Source of the DNA: Variovorax sp. V93
GTDB lineage: Bacteria > Pseudomonadota > Gammaproteobacteria > Burkholderiales > Burkholderiaceae_C
Reading direction: 5' to 3'
NCBI RefSeq assembly: GCF_041154485.1
Contig: NZ_AP028669.1
Location: forward strand, 3,410,001 to 3,474,000
DNA: 64,000 nt
The notes beneath the pieces were generated by a model that was not told the origin of the DNA, ran no database searches, and saw only the letters and a list, made by a program, of their open reading frames with translations. Position numbers and translations under genes: made by a program. Every line of letters starts with the position of its first letter. The stretch's first letter is position 1. Positions 43,135-52,227 of the stretch are shown here, piece by piece.

Positions 43135-44825
43135 GCGGCGCGCTCCAAGGCATCGGCGTCGAGACAGATCGAGCGGTTCATGCGCGCCGCCAGGACCGGG
43201 TCGTGCGTGGCAACGACCAGGGTCTTTCCGCGCGCCAGGTCCAGCAGCGCGTCGGCCACCTGGCTGGCGGTTTCAGTGTCGAGGTGGGCGGTGGGCTCGT
43301 CCACCAGCAGCAGGTCGGCATGCCGGTGGACCGCGACGCGCGCCAGCGCCAGGCGCACCGCCTCGCCGCCCGACAGGCCGATGCCGCCCTCGCCCAGCGC
43401 CACGCCCGGATGCGCCTGCGCCACCGTCTCGAGGGAGGCGAAGCGCATCGCGGCCGCAACCTGCGAGACATCCACGCCGGCGCGCCCGAGCGCGACGTTG
43501 GATTCAACCGAGCCCGCGAACACATGCGGCTTCTGTCCCATCCACGCGATGCGCTGGCGCAGCGCACCCACCGTGCGATCGGACAGCGGCACGCCGCCGA
43601 TGGAAATTTCGCCGCGCGCGGCCGGCAGCAGCCCCGCCATCAGCGACAGCAGCGCCGTCTTGCCCGTGCCGCTCGCGCCCGTGAGCGCCACGTGCTCGCC
43701 GGCCGCAATGCGCAGATCGAAGCCTTCGAAGACCTGGCGCTCGTCGCCCGGCCATGCGAAATGCAGGCCGCGGATCACGATGGCGGGTGCGCAGCCTGCG
43801 CGGGCCGCGCCTGTCGCAGCACTGGCGACCGGGGCGTGCGCTCCGGGCAGCGGCAATGCGCGGGCGCGCAGCGCATCGAGCGCCTGCAGTGCCGCCTCGC
43901 CGGCCGCGCGGTCGTGCCAGACCGCCGAGAGTTCGCGCAGCGGTTCGAAGAACGCCGGCGCGAGCAGCAGGATGAACAGCCCTTCCCCCAGGCTCAGCTG
44001 GCCTCCCCAGGCACCGAAGCCCAAGGTGCCCAGCAGATGGAAACCGACGTACGCCGCCACCATGGCCACGCCCAGCGCCGAGAAAAGCTCCAGCACCGCC
44101 GACGAGAGGAAGGCGATGCGCAGCACCGCCATGGTCCGTTCCCGCAGCGACTGCGCCGCCTGCCCGAGCCGCAGTGCGGCGGCATCCACCGCATCGAGCG
44201 CGCGCAGCGTGGCCAGCCCGCGCAGCCGGTCGAGCAGGAAGGCGTTCATGCCGCCCATCTCGACCATCTGCGCCTCGCTCGCCGCCTTGGCGCGCCAGCC
44301 GACGATGGCCATGAAAAGCGGGATGAGCGGAGCGGCCACCAGCAGCACGAGTGCCGCCACCCACGAAAGGCTGGCCACTGCCGCCAGGATGACGACCGGA
44401 ACCACCATCGCGCGCCAGCGTGCCGGCCAGTAACGCACCAGATACGGCACCAGTGCTTCCGCCTGCTCGGCCAGAACGCTGGCCGCGCGCCCGGATGCGG
44501 CACGCTCGCGGTCCAGCGGCGAACCGGCCGCCAGCGCCAAGGCAGTCTGGGCGCGCAGCGCCGAGAGCTGCGCCCTTGCATGTCCGAAGATGCGCCTTGC
44601 GCCCCATGCCTCGCACACAGCCCGCAGCACGCCGAGCAGCAGGATGCCGCAGGCCGGCCACTGCACCGCCGAAATCCCCTGCCCCGAGGCCAGCCCCTGC
44701 ACGGCCATGGCCAGCAACGCCGCCTGCGGAATCCACGTGAGCGCCGCGGCGCCCTGCACGAGGCTTGCGGCATCCGGCCGTGCAGAAAACTGCAGCGGCG
44801 GCCGTGGCGGAGGATGCTTGATCAT
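43131..44825 (-). CDS. cydD: Thiol reductant ABC exporter subunit CydD
   Basis: The 564-residue partner of CydC has six membrane segments and an ABC domain with GASGTGKT as Walker A, a signature LSGGEAVRLALAR, LLVDEPTAHLD and ATHDPV. CydD marks include RYWPARWRAMVVPVVIL in parts and EMGGMNAFLLDRLRGLATLRAL in parts near residue 200. It opens the cydDCABX unit. A perfect 16-bp palindrome lies 18 bp upstream of its ATG in AT-rich DNA. The joint layout of exporter and oxidase in one transcript is common in this group. Confidence 0.93.
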   Translation of the reverse strand: MIKHPPPRPPLQFSARPDAASLVQGAAALTWIPQAALLAMAVQGLASGQGISAVQWPACGILLLGVLRAVCEAWGARRIFGHARAQLSALRAQTALALAAGSPLDRERAASGRAASVLAEQAEALVPYLVRYWPARWRAMVVPVVILAAVASLSWVAALVLLVAAPLIPLFMAIVGWRAKAASEAQMVEMGGMNAFLLDRLRGLATLRALDAVDAAALRLGQAAQSLRERTMAVLRIAFLSSAVLELFSALGVAMVAAYVGFHLLGTLGFGAWGGQLSLGEGLFILLLAPAFFEPLRELSAVWHDRAAGEAALQALDALRARALPLPGAHAPVASAATGAARAGCAPAIVIRGLHFAWPGDERQVFEGFDLRIAAGEHVALTGASGTGKTALLSLMAGLLPAARGEISIGGVPLSDRTVGALRQRIAWMGQKPHVFAGSVESNVALGRAGVDVSQVAAAMRFASLETVAQAHPGVALGEGGIGLSGGEAVRLALARVAVHRHADLLLVDEPTAHLDTETASQVADALLDLARGKTLVVATHDPVLAARMNRSICLDADALERAA

Positions 44826-44843
44826 TCCTTGATATTTTGTATT

Positions 44844-44859
44844 TTCAGTATTTACTGAA
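44844..44859. promoter_or_regulatory. Perfect palindrome upstream of cydD
   Basis: TTCAGTATTTACTGAA has 7-bp arms and a 2-base centre. It lies 18 bp before cydD in an AT-rich promoter stretch. A 13/16 copy is found before the GbsR-type regulator gene (37815-37830). Confidence 0.7.
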
Positions 44860-44943
44860 TATTCGCAATCTTATCAAAGGCGGAAAAACCCTGAAGCAGC
44901 CGGGAGCGTGACCGCTCCGGCGCCCTCTTGCAACCATTTCAGT

Positions 44944-44980
44944 GAAAACCGCCCGCGCCCTGCGCTGCCAGCGCGGGCGG
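44944..44980 (-). terminator. Terminator after the acyltransferase gene
   Basis: CCGCCCGCGC (44949-44958) pairs perfectly with GCGCGGGCGG (44971-44980). On the minus strand a TTTTC tail follows (44944-44948). It lies just after the stop at 44987 and before the AT-rich cydD promoter. Confidence 0.85.
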
Positions 44981-44986
44981 CTCAGG

Positions 44987-46096
44987 TCAGAGCGAGACGA
45001 GCATCCCGCTGACCAGCAGGGCTGCGAACAGCACCGCGACCACGCGCCACGACGCGGGCCGCAGCTCGACGCTGCGGTGCAGCAACTGCGCAGCGGCCAC
45101 CGAAAGCCCGAAGGTGGCGGCCAGGCCCAGCACATCGATCCAGGCGGGATGCGGCCCCAGCTGTGCCGCCGCCGCATTGGTGGCCAGCAGCACCGGGAAA
45201 TGGATCAGGAACAGCGAATACGACATGCGGCCCAGCCGCTGCAAGGGCATGGCCGCATCCGGCCAGCGCCCGAGCGAGAGCCAGCCGCGCCGCTGCGCAA
45301 CGGCAATCAGCAGCGCGCTCACCAGGGCGGTGGCGATGCGGCTGCGCCAGTCGACCGCGAGCGCGCCCGCGCCGGTCAGCGCGAGCAGCACGATGGCACT
45401 GCGCCAGGTGCTCGCGCGCGTCGCGCGTCCGATCCAGAAGGCCAGCATGCCGAGCCCGTAGGCGCCGAAGAAATAGAACCCCGTACCGTCGAGATCGGCG
45501 TTGCGGTTGAAGAGCAGCAGCGAAGCGGTGGCCAGGCACAACACCAGCGCCACCGGAATCCAGCGCTCGTACGAAGCCGCAGCCGGTGCCGGTGCGCGCC
45601 GCAGCATCGCGGGAAGCCCCATGAGCACCAGCGCCAGCACGAACAGCTGGAAGTCGATGGCCACGTACCAGACGCCCGTGGACAGCGCCTCGTAGCCCAG
45701 CAGGTCCTGTATCAGCAAGCCGTGCGCAAGCAACTGGCCGATGCTCGGCGCGGCCGGCACGTCGTCGCCCGCCATCCAGGGGCGCACCAGGGCGGCCACC
45801 AGCACCGACACCGTGAGCGCCGCCAGGTAGGGCATGACCAGGCGGCCGTAGCGCTGCAGGATGCGCGCCATCGGCCGCTCCACGCGCAGCAAGCCGTCGG
45901 GTGCCAGGCTGGAAGCCGCAAGAAAGCCGGCAATCACCAGGAAGACCTGCACCGCGAGCCGGCCGTCATCGGCCAGCCAGCCCAGCAGGCCCGGTGCCAG
46001 CAGGAAGGCGCCCACCGGCATCGTGCCGTAGCGCGACAGGTGGTGCCCGACGATCACCGCGCAAGCGACGCCCTTGGCGATGTCGAGCAGCGGCAT
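44987..46096 (-). CDS. Acyltransferase family 3 membrane protein
   Basis: Read from the ATG at 46096 the protein has 369 residues and about 10 membrane segments. [22 protein letters not shown] at the start (in parts) resembles the catalytic region of OafA/OpgC-type acyltransferases, with His18 and His19. [18 protein letters not shown] and [13 protein letters not shown] are the other family marks. These enzymes acetylate or succinylate surface sugars or lipids, and the acceptor here is unknown. A TTG at 46150 that overlaps the stop of the nitronate monooxygenase gene could add 18 residues; ATG is preferred. It shares direction with the next gene upstream, so they may be co-transcribed. Confidence 0.83.
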   Translation of the reverse strand: MPLLDIAKGVACAVIVGHHLSRYGTMPVGAFLLAPGLLGWLADDGRLAVQVFLVIAGFLAASSLAPDGLLRVERPMARILQRYGRLVMPYLAALTVSVLVAALVRPWMAGDDVPAAPSIGQLLAHGLLIQDLLGYEALSTGVWYVAIDFQLFVLALVLMGLPAMLRRAPAPAAASYERWIPVALVLCLATASLLLFNRNADLDGTGFYFFGAYGLGMLAFWIGRATRASTWRSAIVLLALTGAGALAVDWRSRIATALVSALLIAVAQRRGWLSLGRWPDAAMPLQRLGRMSYSLFLIHFPVLLATNAAAAQLGPHPAWIDVLGLAATFGLSVAAAQLLHRSVELRPASWRVVAVLFAALLVSGMLVSL

Positions 46097-46146
46097 CCGC
46101 CCGCGCTGCGCGGGCTCCGCGGCAGGCGCCGGGTTGCGCGCGCCGT

Positions 46147-47109
46147 TCAAAGTGCGAGCCGCTGCCTTGCTTCCTGGTATTCGCGCTTGAGCTTTTCGAT
46201 GAACGCGGCCGCGCTTGCCACTTCGGTCACGGCGCCGATGCCCTGGCCCGAGCCCCAGATGTCTTTCCAGGCCTTGGCCTTGCTGCCCTCGCCGCCGCCG
46301 AAGTTCATGGTCTTGACGTCGCCTTCGGGCAGGTTGGCCGGGTCCATGCCGGCCTTGACGATGCTGGGCGCCAGGTAGTTGCCGTGCACGCCCGTGAAGA
46401 GGCTGGAATAGACGATGTCGTCGGAAGTGCCTTCGACGATGGCCTGCTTGTACTCGTCGCTCGCGCGCGCTTCCTCGGTCGCGATGAAGGCGGTGCCGAT
46501 GTAGGCGAAGTCGGCGCCCATGGCCTGCGCCGCGAGCACCGCGCCGCCGGTGGCGATGGAGCCCGACAGCGCAATGGGGCCGTCGAACCACTGGCGGATT
46601 TCCTGCACCAGCGCGAACGGGCTCTTCACGCCCGCATGGCCGCCGGCGCCGGCCGCCACGGCAATGATGCCGTCGGCGCCCTTCTCGATCGCCTTCTGCG
46701 CGAACTTGTTGTTGATGATGTCGTGCAGCGTGACGCCGCCGTAGCTGTGCACCGCATCGTTCACGTCGGTGCGCGCGCCCAGCGAGGTGATGACGATCGG
46801 CACCTTGTACTTCACGACCATCTCCATGTCGTGCTCGAGCCGGTCGTTGCTCTTGTGCACGATCTGGTTGATGGCGAAGGGCGCGGCGGGCTTGTCCGGA
46901 TTGGCCTTGTTGTAGGCCGCGAGTTCCTCGGTGATCTCGGCCAGCCAGTCTTCGAGCTGGGCCGCGGGGCGGGCGTTGAGCGCCGGCATCGAGCCGACCA
47001 CGCCGGCCTTGCATTGCGCGATCACGAGCTTGGGGTTGCTGATGATGAACAGCGGCGAGCCGATGATGGGCAGCGGCAGGTTGGCGAGCACGGGGGGCAG
47101 CTTCGACAT
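46147..47109 (-). CDS. Nitronate monooxygenase family flavoprotein
   Basis: The 320-residue TIM-barrel flavin enzyme has the 2-nitropropane dioxygenase marks: PIIGSPLFIISNPKLV at the start, AGAGGHAGVKSPFALV around residue 155 with the flavin phosphate loop, GSIATGGAVLAAQAMGADFAYIGT in parts near 185, and VTEVASAAAFIEKL at the end. It would oxidise alkyl nitronates or act on a related substrate with FMN. Related proteins are often encoded near fatty acid oxidation genes, as here, 84 bp after the acyl-CoA dehydrogenase gene. The physiological substrate is unknown. Confidence 0.88.
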   Translation of the reverse strand: MSKLPPVLANLPLPIIGSPLFIISNPKLVIAQCKAGVVGSMPALNARPAAQLEDWLAEITEELAAYNKANPDKPAAPFAINQIVHKSNDRLEHDMEMVVKYKVPIVITSLGARTDVNDAVHSYGGVTLHDIINNKFAQKAIEKGADGIIAVAAGAGGHAGVKSPFALVQEIRQWFDGPIALSGSIATGGAVLAAQAMGADFAYIGTAFIATEEARASDEYKQAIVEGTSDDIVYSSLFTGVHGNYLAPSIVKAGMDPANLPEGDVKTMNFGGGEGSKAKAWKDIWGSGQGIGAVTEVASAAAFIEKLKREYQEARQRLAL

Positions 47110-47193
47110 GTCGTCTCCGGGAATGGGGTTCGGTTTTATATAAGAGGAAGGCCTGCATCGCCCGTCAGGTGGGCGACACGGGGCCTTGGGTCA

Positions 47194-48987
47194 TCAGAAG
47201 GCGTCGAGCGCCAGCGCCGTCACGCTTTCCGCGCCATCGACGATGCTGTCGCGCAGCCCGGGCGCCTTGGCGAGGATGTGCTCGGCATAGAAACGCGCGG
47301 TCGCGATCTTGGCCTGCATGAAATCCACGTCGACGTTGTGCGACGCAAGGTCCTCTGCAATGATCAGCGAGCGCGCCAGCTGCCAGCCGGCCACGAGGTT
47401 GCCCGCGAGCATCAGGTAGGGCACGCTGCCTGCGAACACCGCGTTGGGCGAGGCCTTGGTCTGGCCCGCCACGAAATCCACCACTTCCACAAAAGCCTCG
47501 CGCGCGGCCTTCAGGCGCTTGAGCACCGCCGCCGCGGCCGCGCTGCTGTCGCTCTTGGCAAGCTCGGCTTCGGTCTTCTCGATCTGCGCCGCAATGGCCC
47601 TGGCGGTCTGGCCGCCGTCGCGCGCCGTCTTGCGGCCCACGAGGTCGTTGGCCTGGATCGCGGTGGTGCCTTCGTAGATCGTGAGGATCTTGGCGTCGCG
47701 GTAGTACTGCGCCGCACCGGTCTCCTCGATGAAGCCCATGCCGCCATGCACCTGCACGCCGAGCGAGGTCACTTCGAGGCTCATCTCGGTGCTGTAGCCC
47801 TTGACCAGCGGCACCATGAATTCGTAGAAGGCCTGGTTCTGCTTGCGCGCCTCGGCATCGGGATGGTGGTGCGCAGCGTCGTAGGCGGCGGCGGCCACCG
47901 AGGCCATGGCGCGGCAGCCTTCGGTGTAGGCGCGCATGGTCATCAGCATGCGCTTGACGTCGGGGTGGTGGATGATGGGCGCGCTCGCGTTCATCGACCC
48001 GTCGACGGGGCGGCTCTGCACGCGGTCTTTCGCGTAGGCCACGGCGTGCTGGTAGGCGCGTTCGGCAATCGCGATGCCCTGCATGCCCACGGCGTAGCGG
48101 GCCGAGTTCATCATGATGAACATGTACTCGAGGCCACGATTTTCCTGGCCGACGAGATACCCGACGGCACCGCCGTGGTCGCCATACTGCAGCACGGCGG
48201 TCGGCGAGGCCTTGATGCCCATCTTGTGCTCGATGCTCACGCAGTGCACGTCGTTGCGTTCGCTTAAGCGACCGTCCTTGTTCACGAGGAACTTCGGCAC
48301 CACGAACAGGCTGATGCCCTTCACGCCTTCGGGCGCGCCGGTGACGCGTGCGAGCACCAGGTGCACGATGTTCTCGGCCATGTCGTGCTCACCGTAGGTG
48401 ATGAAGATCTTGGTGCCGAAGACCTTGTAGGTGCCGTCGGGCTGCGGTTCGGCGCGGCTGCGCACCAGCGCCAGGTCGCTGCCGGCCTGCGGCTCGGTGA
48501 GGTTCATGGTGCCGGTCCACTGGCCGCTCACGAGCTTCTCCAGGTACACCGCCTTGAGTTCGTCGGAGCCGGCCGTGAGCAGCGCCTCGATGGCGCCGTC
48601 GCTCAAAAGCGGGCACAGCGCGAAGCTCATGTTGGCCGAATTGAGCATCTCGCCGCAGGCCGCGCCGATGGTCTTGGGCAGGCCCTGGCCGCCGAAATCC
48701 GCCGGATGCTGAAGGCCTTGCCAGCCACCCGACACGTACTGCGCGAAGGCTTCCTTGAAGCCCGGCGTGGTCGTGACCTGGCCGTCCTTGAAGGACGAGG
48801 GGTTGCGGTCGCCCTCGATGTTCAGCGGCGCCACCACGTCCTGGTTGAAGCGCGCGCATTCCTCGAGCACGGCCTGTGCGGTTTCGAGGCCGGCGTCCTC
48901 GAAGCCCGGCAGCCTGGCGATCTCGCCGATGTTGGCCAGGTGCTCGATGTCGAACAGCATGTCCTTGAGGGGGGCGGTGTAGCTCAT
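47194..48987 (-). CDS. Acyl-CoA dehydrogenase, long DmdC/AcdA-like type
   Basis: The 597-residue flavoenzyme is longer than the usual ~390 because of an extra C-terminal helical domain and an N-terminal extension, as in DmdC (3-methylmercaptopropionyl-CoA dehydrogenase). Motifs include TGTMNLTEPQAGSDLALVRSRA in parts near residue 160, KIFITYGEHDMAENIVHLVLAR in parts and the catalytic region TIYEGTTAIQANDL near residue 435. It should pass electrons to ETF, whose subunits are encoded directly upstream. The acyl chain it prefers is not shown. A stem-loop with a T-tail separates it from etfA. Confidence 0.9.
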   Translation of the reverse strand: MSYTAPLKDMLFDIEHLANIGEIARLPGFEDAGLETAQAVLEECARFNQDVVAPLNIEGDRNPSSFKDGQVTTTPGFKEAFAQYVSGGWQGLQHPADFGGQGLPKTIGAACGEMLNSANMSFALCPLLSDGAIEALLTAGSDELKAVYLEKLVSGQWTGTMNLTEPQAGSDLALVRSRAEPQPDGTYKVFGTKIFITYGEHDMAENIVHLVLARVTGAPEGVKGISLFVVPKFLVNKDGRLSERNDVHCVSIEHKMGIKASPTAVLQYGDHGGAVGYLVGQENRGLEYMFIMMNSARYAVGMQGIAIAERAYQHAVAYAKDRVQSRPVDGSMNASAPIIHHPDVKRMLMTMRAYTEGCRAMASVAAAAYDAAHHHPDAEARKQNQAFYEFMVPLVKGYSTEMSLEVTSLGVQVHGGMGFIEETGAAQYYRDAKILTIYEGTTAIQANDLVGRKTARDGGQTARAIAAQIEKTEAELAKSDSSAAAAAVLKRLKAAREAFVEVVDFVAGQTKASPNAVFAGSVPYLMLAGNLVAGWQLARSLIIAEDLASHNVDVDFMQAKIATARFYAEHILAKAPGLRDSIVDGAESVTALALDAF

Positions 48988-49014
48988 CTCTTGTCTCCAG
49001 ATACAGCGGATACG

Positions 49015-49039
49015 AAAAGGGCATCGCGAACGATGCCCT
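49015..49039 (-). terminator. Stem-loop terminator between etfA and the acyl-CoA dehydrogenase gene
   Basis: GGGCATCG (49020-49027) and CGATGCCC (49032-49039) form an 8-bp stem with a tetraloop reading TTCG on the minus strand, followed by TTTTCG. It would end or attenuate transcripts of etfBA before the downstream dehydrogenase gene. Confidence 0.8.
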
Positions 49040-49061
49040 CCGGCTCAATGCGGCAATCGCG

Positions 49062-50006
49062 TCAGAGCGCCTTCACCAGTTCGGGCACGGCCGTGAACAG
49101 GTCGGCCACGAGGCCGTAGTCGGCCACCGAGAAGATCGGCGCTTCCTCGTCCTTGTTGATCGCCACGATCACCTTGGAGTCCTTCATGCCGGCCAGGTGC
49201 TGGATCGCCCCCGAGATGCCGCAGGCGATGTACAGCTGCGGCGCGACGATCTTGCCGGTCTGGCCCACTTGCCAGTCGTTCGGGGCGTAGCCCGCGTCCA
49301 CGGCGGCGCGGCTCGCGCCCAGGCCGGCGTTGAGCTTGTCGGCCAGCGGCGTCATCACCTCGGTGAACTTCTCGGCGCTGCCCAGGGCCCGGCCACCGGA
49401 GACGATGATCTTGGCGGCGGTGAGTTCGGGGCGGTCGCTCTTGGTGACTTCACGGCCCAGAAAAGTGCTCTTGCCGCTGTCGGCCACGCCTTCGGCCGTT
49501 TCAACGCTTGCGCTGCCACCCGTGGCGGCGGCGGCATCGAAGCCGGTGGTGCGCACGGTGATCACCTTGGTGGCATCGGCGCTCTGCACGGTGGCAATCG
49601 CGTTGCCGGCGTAGATCGGGCGCTCGAAGGTGTCGGGGCTGATCACCAGCGTGATGTCGCTGATCTGCGCCACGTCGAGCTTGGCGGCCACGCGCGGCGC
49701 GACATTCTTGCCGTTGGCGGTCGAGGGGAACAGGATGTGGCTGTAGTTGCCGGCCCCACTTCCTTGTAAAGCCAGCACCTGGGCGGCGACGTTCTCGGCC
49801 AGGTTCTCGGCCAGGCTCGGGCTGTCGGCCACGATGACCTTGGCCACGCCGGTGATCTGGGCGGCGGCCTTGCCGGCTTCGGCGGCGTTGGCGCCGGCCA
49901 CGAGCACGTGGACGTCGCCGCCGCAGGCCAGCGCCGCGGTCACGGTGTTGAGGGTCGCGGGCTTGACGGTCGCGTGGTCGTGTTCGGCAATAACTAGTGC
50001 GGTCAT
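49062..50006 (-). CDS. etfA: Electron transfer flavoprotein alpha subunit
   Basis: The 314-residue protein has the N-terminal nucleotide-like fold and the C-terminal FAD domain. [16 protein letters not shown] near residue 200, [18 protein letters not shown] in parts near 240, [17 protein letters not shown] and [15 protein letters not shown] are the FAD-binding marks of EtfA. It pairs with EtfB (13 bp upstream) to carry electrons from acyl-CoA and similar dehydrogenases to ETF:quinone oxidoreductase. Confidence 0.96.
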   Translation of the reverse strand: MTALVIAEHDHATVKPATLNTVTAALACGGDVHVLVAGANAAEAGKAAAQITGVAKVIVADSPSLAENLAENVAAQVLALQGSGAGNYSHILFPSTANGKNVAPRVAAKLDVAQISDITLVISPDTFERPIYAGNAIATVQSADATKVITVRTTGFDAAAATGGSASVETAEGVADSGKSTFLGREVTKSDRPELTAAKIIVSGGRALGSAEKFTEVMTPLADKLNAGLGASRAAVDAGYAPNDWQVGQTGKIVAPQLYIACGISGAIQHLAGMKDSKVIVAINKDEEAPIFSVADYGLVADLFTAVPELVKAL

Positions 50007-50019
50007 GTCGTTGTCTTCC

Positions 50020-50769
50020 TCAGATCACTTTGGCTTCGTTCTTGAGCTTGTCCACCAGGGTGGCGACGTCGGGCACCTTGATGCCGGCGCCGCGCTTGGG
50101 CGGCTCGCTGACCTTGAGGGTCTTCAGGCGGGGCTTGACGTCCACGCCCAGGTCCTCGGGCTTGAAGGTGTCGAGCTGCTTCTTCTTGGCCTTCATGATG
50201 TTGGGCAGGGTCACGTAGCGCGGCTCGTTCAGGCGCAGGTCGGTCGTGATGACGGCCGGCAGGCTGAGCGTGATGGTCTCCAGGCCGCCGTCGACTTCGC
50301 GCGTGACGGTGGCCTTGCCGTCGGCGACTTCGACCTTGGAGGCGAAGGTGGCTTGCGGCAGGTCGGCCAGCGCGGCGAGCATCTGGCCCGTTTGATTGGC
50401 GTCGTCGTCGATGGCCTGCTTGCCGAGGATGATCAGTTGGGGCTGTTCCTTGTCGACCAGGGCCTTGAGCAGCTTGGCCACGGCCAGGGGCTGCAGCTCC
50501 TCGGAGGTTTCCACCAGGATGCCGCGGTCGGCGCCGATGGCCATGGCGGTGCGCAGCGTCTCCTGGCACTTGGCATCGCCGCAGGAGACGGCGATCACTT
50601 CGGTCACGACGCCCTTTTCCTTCAGGCGAACCGCTTCTTCAACGGCGATCTCGTCGAAGGGGTTCATGCTCATCTTGACGTTGGCAATGTCCACTCCGGT
50701 GCCGTCGCTCTTCACGCGCACCTTGACGTTGTAATCGACGACCCGTTTGACAGGCACTAGAACCTTCAT
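50020..50769 (-). CDS. etfB: Electron transfer flavoprotein beta subunit
   Basis: The 249-residue protein starts [20 protein letters not shown], the standard EtfB start, with [18 protein letters not shown] near residue 36 and [21 protein letters not shown] in parts in the ETF signature region. It binds AMP and docks to dehydrogenases. It leads the unit etfB-etfA and then, past a stem-loop, the acyl-CoA dehydrogenase gene. The 138 bp upstream of it hold the promoter. Confidence 0.96.
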   Translation of the reverse strand: MKVLVPVKRVVDYNVKVRVKSDGTGVDIANVKMSMNPFDEIAVEEAVRLKEKGVVTEVIAVSCGDAKCQETLRTAMAIGADRGILVETSEELQPLAVAKLLKALVDKEQPQLIILGKQAIDDDANQTGQMLAALADLPQATFASKVEVADGKATVTREVDGGLETITLSLPAVITTDLRLNEPRYVTLPNIMKAKKKQLDTFKPEDLGVDVKPRLKTLKVSEPPKRGAGIKVPDVATLVDKLKNEAKVI

Positions 50770-50907
50770 TGACTTGACTCCATTGGGATTGCAAAAAGGG
50801 GGCTTCGAGGGCAGCCGGTCATTTTAGGGTCCGGCCTTTGCCGCACCTGCGCCCATGGCGACTGGTATCGTGGTGCAACAAAAAAGAACGACCGTGCTTT
50901 TTCGTGA

Positions 50908-52188
50908 TTATACGGCAGGGCCGCGCGCTGCGGAAACGCCCGGCGGCAGCGACTCCACCCGCAGCACGCGCTGCGGATACGGAATGTCCACGCCCGCGCT
51001 GCGCAGGCCTTCGAGAATGGCGATGTTGATGGCCGAGCGCAGGTTGTCCTTGCCCTTGTCGGGGTCGGCGACCCAGAAGTTCAGCGTGAACTCCAGTCCG
51101 TCGGGCGCGAAGTTCATCAGGAAGGCCACGGGCGCCGGATCGGTGATCACGCGCGCCTGGGCCTTGGCCGCCTCGCACAGGATGCCCTGCACCTGCGCCA
51201 CGTCGCTGTCGTAGCCCACCACGATGCTGGTCGTGATGTTGAACTTGCGGTCCGCCATCGAGAGGTTCTCGACCCGGCTGGTGATCAGCGACTCGTTCGG
51301 CACGATGGCCTCGCGCCCGTTGCCCGCGCGGATGAGCGTGTAGCGGGTCTTGATGTCGGTGATGCGGCCCTCGAAGGTGTCGACCTTGACGTTGTCGCCG
51401 ATGCGGATGGAACGCTCCAGCAGAATCACGAAGCCGCTCACGTAGTTGGCGGCCAGCTTCTGCAACCCGAAACCCAGGCCCACGCCCAGCGCGCCGCCCA
51501 GCACCGAGAGCGCCGTGAGGTCGACCCCCACCGCCGACAGCGCGAACAGCAGGCCGACCAGCAGCAGGAAGGCGCGCACCGCGTTCGACGCCACCTTGCG
51601 CATCGAGAGGTCGGTCACGGCTTCGCGCAGGATGCGCTTTTCGATGGTGGCGGCGATCCACAGCGCGATCACCAGCACCAGCCCGGCGGACAGCACGCCC
51701 TGGAAGATGGTCTGCAGGCTGACGCGCGTCTTGCCGAAGGCCAGCGTGATGTCGTCGAGCTCGGCCAGCACCGGCGGCAGCAGCCCGACGATCCAGAGGA
51801 TGGCACCGATCCACGCCAGCCACGAGATCGTGCGCTCCAGCAGCCGGACCAGGTTGGAGGCGGGAAAGACCGCCCGCATCACGCGCGCGAACAGCCGGAT
51901 GACCGCCAGCGACAGGAACACCGACACGCCGATGCGCAACACCAGCACGGGCTGGTAGCCGCTCACCAGGCGCCGGGCCAGTTCGGCGAAGACCAGTGCC
52001 AGCAGCGGGAACAAAAGCCCATCGAAGGTGCGCTCGCCGAACCAGATGGAATCCTTCGGCTGGTCGCGCCCGAACCAGCGGGTGACGACCCAGGCGATGA
52101 CCACGCAGGCGACCAGTGCCGCCAGCTCGATGCCCAGGCCGCGCGCGTCGACCTGGCCCAGGCGTTGTGTGAAATCGTTGAAATTCAT
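50908..52188 (-). CDS. MscS family mechanosensitive channel
   Basis: The 426-residue protein has about five hydrophobic segments, then the MscS core: GGALGVGLGFGLQKLAANYVSGF in parts near residue 240 as the pore helix, LLERSIRIGDNVKVDTFEGRI in parts and the beta domain TRYTLIRAGNGREAIVPNE. It likely opens on membrane stretch to release solutes, or is a small-conductance relative without gating data. The C-terminal part ends in a short unstructured tail. It is 39 bp upstream of nothing coding in the same sense except the hdac-like gene before it, so the two may share a transcript. Confidence 0.92.
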   Translation of the reverse strand: MNFNDFTQRLGQVDARGLGIELAALVACVVIAWVVTRWFGRDQPKDSIWFGERTFDGLLFPLLALVFAELARRLVSGYQPVLVLRIGVSVFLSLAVIRLFARVMRAVFPASNLVRLLERTISWLAWIGAILWIVGLLPPVLAELDDITLAFGKTRVSLQTIFQGVLSAGLVLVIALWIAATIEKRILREAVTDLSMRKVASNAVRAFLLLVGLLFALSAVGVDLTALSVLGGALGVGLGFGLQKLAANYVSGFVILLERSIRIGDNVKVDTFEGRITDIKTRYTLIRAGNGREAIVPNESLITSRVENLSMADRKFNITTSIVVGYDSDVAQVQGILCEAAKAQARVITDPAPVAFLMNFAPDGLEFTLNFWVADPDKGKDNLRSAINIAILEGLRSAGVDIPYPQRVLRVESLPPGVSAARGPAV

Positions 52189-52227
52189 CTCTTGGAAAAA
52201 CAGGGCGCGGCGTTCGCGCCGGCGGCT

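Noticed and set aside
44829..44877. FNR/ANR half-sites TTGAT and ATCAA upstream of cydD
   Set aside because: The two halves are about 40 bp apart instead of 4, so they do not form an FNR box.
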